Positions 8,773 to 17,293 of a stretch of 64,000 nt of DNA are shown here, one piece after another; the first letter of the stretch is position 1; each line of letters begins with the position of its first letter. This stretch comes from Fen-1258 sp964449775. Lineage in GTDB: Bacteria > Bacteroidota > Ignavibacteria > Ignavibacteriales > Melioribacteraceae. A program made the position numbers and the translations under genes. The notes beneath the pieces were generated by a model. It saw only the letters and a program-made list of their open reading frames with translations. It was not told where the DNA came from and made no database searches. The stretch is taken from the NCBI GenBank assembly GCA_964449775.1, contig CAYVBQ010000009.1, positions 45,427-109,426 of the forward strand, given 5' to 3'.

Positions 8773-9888
8773 TTATTTCCTTATTGAAAGAGAAGCTATT
8801 TCAAATATAAGATTCAGGATAATTACATTCAAGTTTGCATTTTTGATTTGTAATCTTTCTAAATTATCTAAAGAATAAAAAATACGATTAATATCAACTG
8901 CGTGAAATTTAGTATTAAACTTAGCCAATGTCTCAACATAATCAACAAAATAGTAATTGAATATTGAATGGCGGTTTTTCAGCACGTCGTTCAACCATGT
9001 TTTTATCATCCTCGACAGAGTCATAATTGATTGATCGGTGTTATTTTTGATAAAATCAGATAATTCTTTATAAGCAGAATGATATTTTTTTGCTAAGGAG
9101 TAACGCAGAATTGATATTGTCTTTTCTAGAATTATTTCGAACTGATTATTAATTAGGTCCAGAGCAACAAGCGGAGAACCTTCAGCTAAAAGTGCAGCTC
9201 TATTTGCTAATTCTTTCTCAACCGAAAAATGTTTAACTAATATTTCTGAAACAGAGTGGACAGAAAGTGGTTCAAAATTTATTTGCCAACACCGAGATTG
9301 TATAGTGGGTAATAATTTCTCTTTGTCTGATGTAAGAAAGACAAAAATGAAACCTTCCGGAGGCTCTTCTAAACTCTTTAGAATCGCATTCTGGGCAGTT
9401 TCGTTCATCAGATGAGCATCTTCAATCAGAATAAACCTATAATTGATATTATCTGCGGTCGTTGTTATATACTTACGAATCTCGCGGACACTATTAATTT
9501 TGATAGTGTTAGCATTTTTTATCGAAATTTTATAATAGGGATTAATAATTTTATTCTGAATTTCATCACGTATCGAATCAATGATTTCCTGAGAGAGTTT
9601 TTCAGTAGCTGAGTCATCAGCGGCTTCTCCTTTCCCACGCGGTAAAGGAAATATCAGTTTAATGTAAGGTTCCTGTAGAGAAGAAATTTTACTATTGATG
9701 AACATAGAGTTTGTTTTATCTGGAGAAGTATTCATCATCTTAGCAAATTGTAATGCAGTAAAAAATTTTCCTACACCTTCATGCCCAGAAAAGAGAAAGG
9801 CGTGTGGAACACGCCTCTCATTAAACATCTTGGATAAGATGTTTTTTGCCTTTTCTTGTCCAAATATCACATCCCATATCTCATTCAT
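8773..9888 (-). CDS. holB: DNA polymerase III delta' subunit
   Basis: A 371-residue AAA+ clamp-loader subunit that loads the sliding clamp with gamma/tau and delta. It starts IWDVIFGQEKAKNIL, has a P-loop-like GHEGVGK near 35-41, a Walker B-like RFILIEDAHLM, the sensor block NAILKSLEEPPEGFIF and the SRC motif in LLPTIQSRCW. The zinc-binding cysteine quartet that usually follows the P-loop is missing; that stretch is MNTSPDKTNSMFIN with no Cys. The C-terminal third is helical, as in the clamp-loader collar domain. It sits between a DUF2795 gene and ricT with gaps of 14 and 3 bases, so it is probably in one transcript with both. Confidence 0.9.
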   Translation of the reverse strand: MNEIWDVIFGQEKAKNILSKMFNERRVPHAFLFSGHEGVGKFFTALQFAKMMNTSPDKTNSMFINSKISSLQEPYIKLIFPLPRGKGEAADDSATEKLSQEIIDSIRDEIQNKIINPYYKISIKNANTIKINSVREIRKYITTTADNINYRFILIEDAHLMNETAQNAILKSLEEPPEGFIFVFLTSDKEKLLPTIQSRCWQINFEPLSVHSVSEILVKHFSVEKELANRAALLAEGSPLVALDLINNQFEIILEKTISILRYSLAKKYHSAYKELSDFIKNNTDQSIMTLSRMIKTWLNDVLKNRHSIFNYYFVDYVETLAKFNTKFHAVDINRIFYSLDNLERLQIKNANLNVIILNLIFEIASLSIRK

Positions 9889-9902
9889 TCTACTTCCACA
9901 GA

Positions 9903-10133
9903 TTACGACTTAAACTCGTCATCATCACTATAAAAGAAATCTTCGTCACTCGGGTAATCCGGCCAAATATCTTCGATCGATTCATACGGTTCATCGGAAT
10001 CCTCTAACTCTAAAAGATTTTCAACAACTTCAAGAGGGGCGCCAATACGTTCAGCGTAATCAATTAATTCTTCTTTAGTAGCTGGCCACGGAGCGTCATC
10101 AAGATAAGATGCTAATTCGACGGTCCAAATCAT
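9903..10133 (-). CDS. DUF2795 family small acidic protein
   Basis: A 76-residue acidic protein (PWPATKEELIDYAERIGAP, VENLLELEDSDEPY) matching the DUF2795 pattern seen in many bacteria, function unknown. The C-terminus is very rich in Asp/Glu (DEDFFYSDDDEF). Start: AGGAG lies eight bases before the ATG at 10133; a TTG two codons further upstream overlaps the spacer and is less likely. It lies between the M23 peptidase and holB on the same strand with gaps of 17-24 and 14 bases. Confidence 0.8.
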   Translation of the reverse strand: MIWTVELASYLDDAPWPATKEELIDYAERIGAPLEVVENLLELEDSDEPYESIEDIWPDYPSDEDFFYSDDDEFKS

Positions 10134-10156
10134 TGTCAAGTCTCCTGAAATGTTTT

Positions 10157-11080
10157 CTATTTTTTGACAACTTCAAAAATGTTAACATCATCATAGATAA
10201 AGTTTCTTGGGTCCAAAGCTATTCCATTATTTCTGACTTCATAATGCAAATGAGGACCTGTCGAAAGTTTTCCTGAATTTCCGCTAAGGGCAATAAAATC
10301 ACCTCTTTGAAGATGCTGTCCTTGTTTAAGTTTTACATTTTCTAAATGTGCATATATTGTTCTATAACCAAAGCCGTGTTCAATCTCTAAAGTTAATCCG
10401 TAACCGCCACGCCATCCTACAAAAGCTACAACTCCTGCCCCAGGAGCGTAAACTTTAGTTCCTGTATCAGTAATAATGTCAATGCCATTATGCATTCTCA
10501 TAATTCTAAAAATTGGATGCATTCGCATACCAAAATCATCGGCAATTCTACCTTCGCAAGGTCTTATAGCAGGAAGAACTTCAAATAGTTTTTCATTTTC
10601 TTTAAATGTTCTACTAATTTCTTCGTAATTATTCTTTTCTAATTTCACCTTAAGAGAGATACTATTAACATAAGAATCTAGCTGATCAACATAGCTTTCG
10701 TATCCTCCGAGGTTGGAAATTTTTATGGGCTCAAATAAACTACCACCGGAACCAACGAATTGATCCACGTTTACAGGCTCTAGATTAGCTTTTAATCTAA
10801 GATCGTGACTTTGCGAAGATATTTCAGCAATTCTTTCATCTAATCGTTTATATTGATTAAGAAGTTGATCAAATTTATCACGTAGAATTGCGTTATTCTT
10901 TTTTAAGGATTTAACTTCTGAATCCGGATTAATGAATTCATTAAATACAAGAAACGTCCCAAAAACAAAAAAGGACACAAGCACAGAAAAGAAGAATACG
11001 AGGAATACAAATTTCTTATAGAAATTGCGTATTTCTACGAATTTTAATTTTGATTTTGAAAAGTAGTAAAATTTTTTCAT
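10157..11080 (-). CDS. Membrane-anchored M23 family peptidoglycan endopeptidase
   Basis: A 307-residue envelope protein. A short basic cytoplasmic tail is followed by one membrane segment (FVFLVFFFSVLVSFFVFGTF, about 25-45), then a coiled-coil-like stretch (SLKKNNAILRDKFDQLLNQ) and a C-terminal M23/LytM domain (about 190-300). Zinc ligands are readable: the HNGID motif (His and Asp) and the HxH of GPHLHYEVR. The YAHLENVKLKQGQHLQRGD block is also typical. All metal ligands appear intact, so it is likely an active cell-wall hydrolase rather than an EnvC-like activator. A promoter-like sequence precedes it (11095-11125). Confidence 0.92.
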   Translation of the reverse strand: MKKFYYFSKSKLKFVEIRNFYKKFVFLVFFFSVLVSFFVFGTFLVFNEFINPDSEVKSLKKNNAILRDKFDQLLNQYKRLDERIAEISSQSHDLRLKANLEPVNVDQFVGSGGSLFEPIKISNLGGYESYVDQLDSYVNSISLKVKLEKNNYEEISRTFKENEKLFEVLPAIRPCEGRIADDFGMRMHPIFRIMRMHNGIDIITDTGTKVYAPGAGVVAFVGWRGGYGLTLEIEHGFGYRTIYAHLENVKLKQGQHLQRGDFIALSGNSGKLSTGPHLHYEVRNNGIALDPRNFIYDDVNIFEVVKK

Positions 11081-11094
11081 AGTATTTTCGGTTG

Positions 11095-11125
11095 CGAAGA
11101 TAGCAAATCATCCCTATGTAGTCAA
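11095..11125 (-). promoter_or_regulatory. Predicted promoter for the M23 peptidase gene
   Basis: On the minus strand TTGACT (11125-11120) is followed after 17 bases by TATCTTCG (11102-11095), about 15 bases before the ATG of the M23 gene. This fits both a sigma-70 arrangement and the Bacteroidota -7 box pattern TAnnTTTG with one mismatch. Read by eye only. Confidence 0.45.
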
Positions 11126-11144
11126 GGAATAAAGCCAGCAAATA

Positions 11145-12155
11145 TTATTCAAAATCATGTTCGAAATAATCCACTGCTCTGTTCATTTCATCACTTTTTT
11201 GTCGAATTTTTGACGTTATTCGATCTTGCAGTACTTTTGCCGCATCATAACCATAGTGTTTAAGAAGATAATTGAGAGCAATTATTTCAGAAACTACCGT
11301 TATATTTTTCCCGGGAATGATTGGTAATTTGACATGGGGTATTTCGACATCTATAATGGTTGTTGAAGAACCATCCAAACCAGTCCTGGTATAGTCTGCT
11401 TGTTCATTCCACACTTCTAATTCTATGACAACTTCAAGCCGCTTTTGGAATCTTATTGCCCTTACCCCGAACATACTTCTGACATCAATAATCCCAATAC
11501 CGCGCAGTTCCATAAAATGTTTAACAATTGCTGTTCCCGCGCCCATTAAAATGCCTTCACCCTTCTTTGTTAAAATCACAACATCATCAGCTACCAGGCG
11601 ATGTCCCCTTTCAACCAAATCTAATGCAACCTCACTTTTTCCTATACCCGATTTTCCCACAAACAACATTCCTACCCCATACACATCAACAAGAGAACCA
11701 TGAACAGAGAGTCGTGGTGCAAATTGATCATCCAGAAAATCTGAGATAAGAAAAATTGCTTTTGTGGAAGAGTATGTTGATCCAAAAATCGGAATCTTAT
11801 ATTTGTTTGCCAATTCAGACATCTCAGGTGTTGGCGGATGATCGTTGGTGATCACTAAGCAAGGAATATCATACTTAAAAATATTTTCGAGAGCTGTGGT
11901 TCTTTCCTTCAGAGAAAGATTAAGGAGATAACGCATTTCTGTGTTGCCGAAGACCTGAACCCGGTTGTAGGAAAATAATTCCAGAAAACCGGCTAATGGT
12001 AAACCTGGTCTATGAAGATTTGGATCTTTAATGAGACGATCAAATCCAACACGCTCATTTAGAAGCCGTATTTTGAATCTGTCAGAAGTGTTATTATAAA
12101 AAAATTCTACCGTGATACTTTCTTTCTGAGAAATCGCACCTTCGTTAATTTTCAT
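11145..12155 (-). CDS. hprK: HPr kinase/phosphorylase
   Basis: A 336-residue bifunctional Ser kinase/phosphorylase of HPr. The N-terminal domain (1-135) is complete. The catalytic domain has the P-loop GKSGIGKS at 167-174, the downstream VADDV (188-192) and the family signature ELRGIGIIDVRSMFG (216-230). The start ATG at 12155 overlaps the end of hpf by 11 bases, so translation is probably coupled. No HPr or PTS gene is in the window. In many Gram-negatives hprK belongs to a truncated regulatory PTS with hpf close by, and the hpf-hprK pair here fits that pattern. Confidence 0.95.
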   Translation of the reverse strand: MKINEGAISQKESITVEFFYNNTSDRFKIRLLNERVGFDRLIKDPNLHRPGLPLAGFLELFSYNRVQVFGNTEMRYLLNLSLKERTTALENIFKYDIPCLVITNDHPPTPEMSELANKYKIPIFGSTYSSTKAIFLISDFLDDQFAPRLSVHGSLVDVYGVGMLFVGKSGIGKSEVALDLVERGHRLVADDVVILTKKGEGILMGAGTAIVKHFMELRGIGIIDVRSMFGVRAIRFQKRLEVVIELEVWNEQADYTRTGLDGSSTTIIDVEIPHVKLPIIPGKNITVVSEIIALNYLLKHYGYDAAKVLQDRITSKIRQKSDEMNRAVDYFEHDFE

Positions 12156-12456
12156 TTTTAGGCCTGATAAGACGCTTTGTTTTAAGTTTTCTTAGTTGCT
12201 TTTTAATTTTTTCGAGAGAAATAGTTACAGATTTTTCAAATTCTTCGCTGTCAGATGTCACTGTTATAGCTTTTTTCGGAACGGAAAGCTTAATCTCTGC
12301 TGTTTTGATACTGTCTTTAATATGTGTAAAACTTAGAATTACATCCACAGAAATAATCTCATCATTATATTTTTCAAGATCTTTGATCCCCTCTCGGATA
12401 AAATCTTTTAGAAAGTTTTTTGCTCTGAATTTTCGAGACGTGATTTGAATGTTCAT
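12145..12456 (-). CDS. hpf: Ribosome hibernation promoting factor (short HPF/RaiA type)
   Basis: A 103-residue HPF/RaiA protein that binds the small ribosomal subunit and inactivates ribosomes in starvation. It starts MNIQITSRKFRAKNFLKDFI, continues with the beta strand VDVILSF and ends in a basic tail (KKQLRKLKTKRLIRPK). It is the short form without the dimerisation extension of long HPF. The gene is 10 bases downstream of the Xer recombinase gene and overlaps hprK. Confidence 0.9.
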   Translation of the reverse strand: MNIQITSRKFRAKNFLKDFIREGIKDLEKYNDEIISVDVILSFTHIKDSIKTAEIKLSVPKKAITVTSDSEEFEKSVTISLEKIKKQLRKLKTKRLIRPKNEN

Positions 12457-12466
12457 AGTAACTCCT

Positions 12467-13360
12467 TTATGATTTTGGATGTGCCTTCTTATAGGATTTT
12501 TTTAATCTCTCAATACTTACATGAGTATATATTTGCGTAGTAGATAAATTTTCATGACCAAGAATTTCTTTAACAGCCATTAAATCAGCTTCCCTATCAA
12601 GCATATGTGTGGCAGCACTATGGCGAAGAATGTGTGGACTCTTTTTGTCAATATCCGTTACTTTTGATAAATAACTTTTCACAATATGATAAACCGAGTG
12701 CCGGGATATTCTCTTACCCGATTCATTAGAAAATAATGGATTATGAAAAGATGAATCTTCAATAGTTTTTAAATATTCTTTTATCACTAAAGATGATTTT
12801 GAACCGAGCGGTACAATTCTAACTTTTGATCCTTTTCCCAAAATTTTCACACTCATGTTATTAAAATCAATATCGCCAATATTTAACGAACACAATTCGG
12901 AAACGCGCAAAGCACAGCCATAAAGTAATTCGAACAGCGCTTTTATCTTAATTGATGAATTGTCTCCCTTTTCATTAAGCAATCTAAAAATTTCTAAAAA
13001 AGAGTCAAGATTAATCGTTTCCGGTAATTTACGTTTTACTTTTGGATTAGGGATTTTAGATATAGGATTTTTTTCAATTAGGTCCTGCCGAAGTGCAAAA
13101 TTTAACAATCTGCGTAATGCAGACAGTTTTCTTGAGATTGTACTTTTTTCTACGCCACTTTCACTAAGACGGATAACAAAGTGACGTATCGTTCTTTCCG
13201 TTATTTGGTTGATGAGTTGAATCTCTTTAGCATCACAAAATAAAATGAATTCATTTAGATCGCGGGTATATGCATCAATTGTATTCTGAGATGCGCGGCT
13301 AACCCCGGAGAGTTCGGCAAGCATTCGATTTAGTATTTCACGAAGATCGAACTGCGTCAT
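12467..13360 (-). CDS. xerC: Tyrosine recombinase of the XerC/XerD family
   Basis: A 297-residue site-specific recombinase, most likely one of the chromosome-dimer-resolving Xer proteins. The SAM-like N-terminal domain spans about 7-95. Catalytic residues are complete: R152 (GCALRVSELCSL), K176 (KILGKGSK), H243 and R246 (HILRHSAATHML), H269 (LGHENLSTTQIYTH) and Y278. Length and motif spacing match XerC/XerD rather than phage integrases. The setting, 31 bases after topA and 10 before hpf, is housekeeping, with no att-like repeats beside it. XerC versus XerD cannot be settled from one sequence. Confidence 0.9.
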   Translation of the reverse strand: MTQFDLREILNRMLAELSGVSRASQNTIDAYTRDLNEFILFCDAKEIQLINQITERTIRHFVIRLSESGVEKSTISRKLSALRRLLNFALRQDLIEKNPISKIPNPKVKRKLPETINLDSFLEIFRLLNEKGDNSSIKIKALFELLYGCALRVSELCSLNIGDIDFNNMSVKILGKGSKVRIVPLGSKSSLVIKEYLKTIEDSSFHNPLFSNESGKRISRHSVYHIVKSYLSKVTDIDKKSPHILRHSAATHMLDREADLMAVKEILGHENLSTTQIYTHVSIERLKKSYKKAHPKS

Positions 13361-13391
13361 TTAAATGCCGTTAATGTTGACAATTAATTTT

Positions 13392-15623
13392 TTAAAGATC
13401 TTCCTGAGAAGCAAAAGCAGCTTCTTCTTCCTCTTCCTTCGGTTTTGGCATTGTCCAGCTAGCAAAATCACAATCGGGATATTTGTTACAACCATAAAAT
13501 ATCTTGCCGCGCTTCGTTCTACGAGTTATTACTTCCCCATCGCTGCATTTTGGGCATTTCAAACCGAGCGTTACAATTTTTGTGAAATCGCAATCCGGAT
13601 ATTTTTCGCAGCCAATAAATCTACCGAATTTACCTTCGCGGTATACAGTTTTTGAACCGCATTTTGGACATTCATCACCGGTCGGTTCCGGTGCGCCTCC
13701 ATTCGGGGCAAATTCTTTGAGAGATTTTATATTCTTACACTCGGGATAATTTGTACATGCTAAATATTTTCCAAAGCGCCCCATCTTTATATCCATATCC
13801 GAACCGCATTTATCGCATTTGATCTTTTCGAGATTTGCTTCTACTTCTTTTAATGTTTTCGAAAATGGTTCATAGAAATCGTTTAATACTTTCAAGTACC
13901 CTATTTCCCCATCTGCAATTAAATCTAACTCCTCTTCCATCTTCGCTGTAAAGTTTACATTGAAAATATTAGAGAAATTTTTAACAAGGATAGTATTCAC
14001 TTTTCTGCCAAGTTCAGTAGGAATCAATTTGCGTTCTATTTGTTCAACGTATTTTCTGTCAATGATCGTTCCCATGATACTCGCATAAGTACTAGGGCGG
14101 CCAATTCCGTTGCTCTCCAATTCTTTGATTAAGGAACTTTCAGTAAAACGCGGTGGTGGTTTTGTAAAGTGCTGATTTGGATTCAACTCTTTCAATCCCA
14201 TTTTCTGATTTATTTCTAATCCGGCAGGAATCAATAAAGCATTTCCATTTTGTTCATCCTTCTCTTCCATCTCCTCATCGTACAAAGTCATATAACCATC
14301 AAACAAGATTGTTGTACCGGAACTTCTGAATACAAATTCATCTGAAGCGATACTGACTGTTGTTGTTTCCAAACGTGCAGATTCCATTTGACATGCGATG
14401 AAACGTTTCCAGATTAATTCATACAACTTGAATTGAGCTTCATCTAAAAACTCTTTGACAAATTCCGGAGTATATTTTAAAGATGTTGGGCGGACAGCCT
14501 CGTGTGCATCTTGAACATTTTTTTTGTTTTTCTGTTCGTAAGTCTTTGGTTTCTCAGGTAAATATTGCCCGCCATATTTTTCGTTAATAAATTTTCTCGC
14601 TTCGGAAACAACATCCTCACTCAATCGGGTTGAGTCGGTTCTCATATAAGTTATTAAACCCGTTGTACCTTCGGCGCCGAGATCAATACCTTCATATAAT
14701 TGTTGAGCAAGCATCATTGTTCTTCGCGGACGAAAACGGAGCTTGCGTGATGCTTCGACCTGAAGACTGCTCGTAATAAATGGCGGATAAGGATTTTTTC
14801 TGCTTTCTTTCTTTGTGAGATCAGAAATATAGAAATTATCTTTAGAACGAAGAGTATCAGCAATTTGATTTGCCAACTCCGCTTTTGTAATTGCAAAATT
14901 AGTTTTAAGGAATTCATCCCAATCTTCATCAGTCATTTGAGGTTTAGGAGGTACCTTAATCTGTTTCCCATTCACCTCGTATAACTTTGCACGAAGTTCT
15001 TCACCTTTTTCTGTTGTGAAGACAGCAACAATAGACCAGTATTCTGTAGCAATAAATTTTTCAATATCATCTTCGCGTTCACAAATCAATCGCAAGGCAA
15101 CGGATTGTACGCGACCGGCAGATAAAGAACTTCCGTAAGCTTCGATAACTGCGCGCCAAAGAAATGGGCTTACCTGATAACCTATAATTCTATCCATCAC
15201 ACGACGTGCGCGCTGAGATGTAACCAGATGATCATCTATTTTGATTGTGTTCTTCAGTGCTTCGTTAACGGCTTTCTTTGTGACCTCGTTAAAGAGCACA
15301 CGTTCAATTCTTTCTCTTTGAGGTGCCGTTAAAATATCGACTACATCTTGCGCAATTGCTTCGCCTTCGCGGTCAGGATCGGTAGCAATATATATCTTTT
15401 CAGCTTTGGCGGCTAACGATCTGATTTTTTTAATAATATTCCCTTTACCGCGGATATTGAGTAAAGTTGGTTCAAAACCATTCTCTATATCAATGCCAAG
15501 TTTAGTCTTCGGCAAATTTCTTATATGTCCAACAGTAGCTTCGACAATATATTTTTTACCAACATATTTATTAATAGTTTTTGCTTTGGAGGGCGACTCC
15601 ACAAGAATAAGGTCTTTACTCAT
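13392..15623 (-). CDS. topA: DNA topoisomerase I (type IA)
   Basis: A 743-residue enzyme that relaxes negatively supercoiled DNA. The Toprim domain is at the N-terminus (LVESPSKAKTI at 7-17, TDPDREGEA at 81-89). The active-site tyrosine is Y326 in GLITYMRTDSTRL. Three C-terminal zinc ribbons follow, each starting CPKC or CDKC and ending YPEC or YPDC, plus a short acidic tail. Length is usual for the short-tail form. It is 12 bases downstream of smg, an arrangement (smg-topA) also found in Proteobacteria. Confidence 0.97.
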   Translation of the reverse strand: MSKDLILVESPSKAKTINKYVGKKYIVEATVGHIRNLPKTKLGIDIENGFEPTLLNIRGKGNIIKKIRSLAAKAEKIYIATDPDREGEAIAQDVVDILTAPQRERIERVLFNEVTKKAVNEALKNTIKIDDHLVTSQRARRVMDRIIGYQVSPFLWRAVIEAYGSSLSAGRVQSVALRLICEREDDIEKFIATEYWSIVAVFTTEKGEELRAKLYEVNGKQIKVPPKPQMTDEDWDEFLKTNFAITKAELANQIADTLRSKDNFYISDLTKKESRKNPYPPFITSSLQVEASRKLRFRPRRTMMLAQQLYEGIDLGAEGTTGLITYMRTDSTRLSEDVVSEARKFINEKYGGQYLPEKPKTYEQKNKKNVQDAHEAVRPTSLKYTPEFVKEFLDEAQFKLYELIWKRFIACQMESARLETTTVSIASDEFVFRSSGTTILFDGYMTLYDEEMEEKDEQNGNALLIPAGLEINQKMGLKELNPNQHFTKPPPRFTESSLIKELESNGIGRPSTYASIMGTIIDRKYVEQIERKLIPTELGRKVNTILVKNFSNIFNVNFTAKMEEELDLIADGEIGYLKVLNDFYEPFSKTLKEVEANLEKIKCDKCGSDMDIKMGRFGKYLACTNYPECKNIKSLKEFAPNGGAPEPTGDECPKCGSKTVYREGKFGRFIGCEKYPDCDFTKIVTLGLKCPKCSDGEVITRRTKRGKIFYGCNKYPDCDFASWTMPKPKEEEEEAAFASQEDL

Positions 15624-15635
15624 TAGAATTACCTT

Positions 15636-16094
15636 TTAATTGACAGTGTCGGAAGAGTAGAGCAACATTCTGCTTCCGGGTAAAACTTCAGAATCAAACT
15701 CGACTAATGATAGGAGAATGACCCAATTGATTTCTCTACGGGTGACTCTGCTTTCAGGAAAGATGGTGATTTGATCTAATATGATTTCCAAATTCTCTAT
15801 CTCCAATAAACCTACATTTACAAGATGGAGAAGATAGTTATAATTATCTATACCAAGAGTTTCTTTTTCAGAATCAGATAAAAATCGAATACTACTTCTC
15901 TTCGTAAGTCCTTTTGTCTTTAAATGCAATTTTTTAGAGAGAACTTTATCGTAAATCAAACTGAATGCAATTCCTAAAATTTGTTTATCAAATTGCTTGT
16001 TTTTCATTAATGAACGATTTACTTCCTCAATCGAGGAATTGTTCCCTAATCCTTCTAATATTTTTGCTAAAACTTCTACAATTTTTGATGTCAT
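15636..16094 (-). CDS. smg: Smg/DUF494 family protein
   Basis: A 152-residue protein matching the Smg (DUF494) pattern: an N-terminal helical part (IVEVLAKILEGLG, IEEVNRSL), a central IRFLSDSEKETLG segment where Smg proteins have IRxFTxxExxxL, then LLHLVNVGLLE and EINWVILLSL near the end. The function of Smg is not established. Position directly upstream of topA is the same as in many Proteobacteria and supports the call. It overlaps ybeY by four bases (ATGA type), so translation is coupled. Confidence 0.75.
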   Translation of the reverse strand: MTSKIVEVLAKILEGLGNNSSIEEVNRSLMKNKQFDKQILGIAFSLIYDKVLSKKLHLKTKGLTKRSSIRFLSDSEKETLGIDNYNYLLHLVNVGLLEIENLEIILDQITIFPESRVTRREINWVILLSLVEFDSEVLPGSRMLLYSSDTVN

Positions 16095-16564
16095 TTTTTT
16101 ACTACCAAACCTTTAGAGTATTTATTGAAGCTATTAACCAATTTGTCTTCTACTAATTTCATTCTTTTTCTTTTGGCTACCGTTGTATCATCGTATCCTA
16201 TTAGATGCAAGATACCATGAACTATTAATCTCAACAATTCATTATCGGTTGAAACTTGATACTTTTTACTGTTTTCTACCGCATCTTGCAAAGAAATAAA
16301 AATTTCGCCGTCTAAATTATTTTTTTCATCGGAATAATCAAAGGTTATTATGTCTGTCCCAAAATTATGTTGCAAATATTTATTGTTTACACCAACCATT
16401 GTTTCTAATGATATGAAATTGAATTCTAAAGAATCAACACTAAGATTTAAGTCATCGCATATCAAATTTACAATTTTTTGAACAGATTTTTTAGCGACCT
16501 TAATTCCCTTCTCATTAGAGACAAAAACATTCTTCACAAAATTACCACTCGATTGAATAATCAT
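16091..16564 (-). CDS. ybeY: rRNA maturation endoribonuclease YbeY
   Basis: A 157-residue zinc-dependent RNase involved in 16S rRNA 3'-end processing and ribosome quality control. The signature HGILHLIGYDD is at 116-126, with H116 and H120 as zinc ligands. The usual third ligand His is replaced by D126. LNxxYLxxxxxTDIITFDY-type conservation appears as NNKYLQHNFGTDIITFDY (60-77). The start overlaps the gamma-carbonic anhydrase gene by 23 bases and the end overlaps smg by 4. Asp at the third ligand position is known in relatives of this phylum and could still bind metal (inference). Confidence 0.92.
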   Translation of the reverse strand: MIIQSSGNFVKNVFVSNEKGIKVAKKSVQKIVNLICDDLNLSVDSLEFNFISLETMVGVNNKYLQHNFGTDIITFDYSDEKNNLDGEIFISLQDAVENSKKYQVSTDNELLRLIVHGILHLIGYDDTTVAKRKRMKLVEDKLVNSFNKYSKGLVVKK

Positions 16565-17096
16565 TTTTTAAAAGCGAATCTATTGTGATCTTAGTATAAT
16601 CAACATACCGCTTGGCTGATATTTCAAACTCTGCCAACTCATCTTCTGTCAAATCACGAATAACTTTCGCCGGTACACCGGCTGCTAATTTACCCGAAGG
16701 TACTATAAACCCGGGTTTAATTAAAGCTCCCGCTGCAACCATTGCCTTTTCTTCAATAACAGCACCATCTAAAACAGTTGCGTTCATCCCTATCAAACAT
16801 AAGTCTTTTAGAATAGATCCGTGCAAGGTTACACTGTGACCAATTGTAACCTTACTTCCTATAATCAACGGGAATTTTCCATTTGTAACATGAAGCATTG
16901 AACAATCTTGCACATTAGTCATGGGACCAACCTTAATATAATTAACATCTCCGCGAACTACACTGTTATACCAAACGGAAGAATTTTCACCAATCTCAAC
17001 ATCGCCAATTATTTTTGCGCCTGATGCAAGGAAGACTGACTTATGAAGTTTCGGAAATGAATCCTTATATGGAAATAGTTTTGTCTCTTTATTCAT
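16542..17096 (-). CDS. Gamma-carbonic anhydrase family hexapeptide-repeat protein
   Basis: A 184-residue left-handed beta-helix protein of the YrdA/PaaY/gamma-carbonic-anhydrase group. Hexapeptide repeats fill residues 20-150 (GAKIIGDVEIGENSSVWYNS, VVRGDVNYIKVG). Zinc ligands fit H69 (MLHVTNG), H87 and H92 (IGHSVTLHG). Members hydrate CO2 or have unknown ligands, and the assignment here is by fold and ligands. The start ATG at 17096 lies exactly at the border of a dispersed repeat element, so the native promoter region may have been replaced. Confidence 0.9.
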   Translation of the reverse strand: MNKETKLFPYKDSFPKLHKSVFLASGAKIIGDVEIGENSSVWYNSVVRGDVNYIKVGPMTNVQDCSMLHVTNGKFPLIIGSKVTIGHSVTLHGSILKDLCLIGMNATVLDGAVIEEKAMVAAGALIKPGFIVPSGKLAAGVPAKVIRDLTEDELAEFEISAKRYVDYTKITIDSLLKNDYSIEW

Positions 17097-17239
17097 GAGC
17101 TCACTCTAAAAAGGTATTTTTAGTATTTGTCATTGCGAGCGGAGCGAAGCAATCTTCAGAATTTAGTTCAAAAACAATAGATTGCTTCGTCGCTTCGCTC
17201 CTCGCAATGACAGAAATAATCTTTTTATAGTAGACTCAT
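17095..17239. repeat. MITE-like element with inverted ends and an 85-bp core hairpin (copy A)
   Basis: The left end ATGAGCTCACTCTAAAAAGG and the right end, read on the minus strand, ATGAGTCTACTATAAAAAG are imperfect inverted repeats. Between them, 17128-17212 is a core with complementary ends (TGTCATTGCGAG and CTCGCAATGACA). Bases 17095-17212 recur in inverse orientation at 42306-42423 with one mismatch by eye; the 85-bp core is identical. The left end overlaps the start codon of the gamma-carbonic-anhydrase gene. Confidence 0.8.
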
Positions 17240-17293
17240 TCATTAATATATTTTCTTTTTGTTCTTATTCTCAATTCAATCCGTTAGCAAAAC

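Noticed and set aside
12467..13360. Tyrosine recombinase as a sign of an integrated element
   Set aside because: Neighbours (topA, hpf, hprK) are housekeeping, length and motifs fit Xer, and there is no tRNA or att-like direct repeat.
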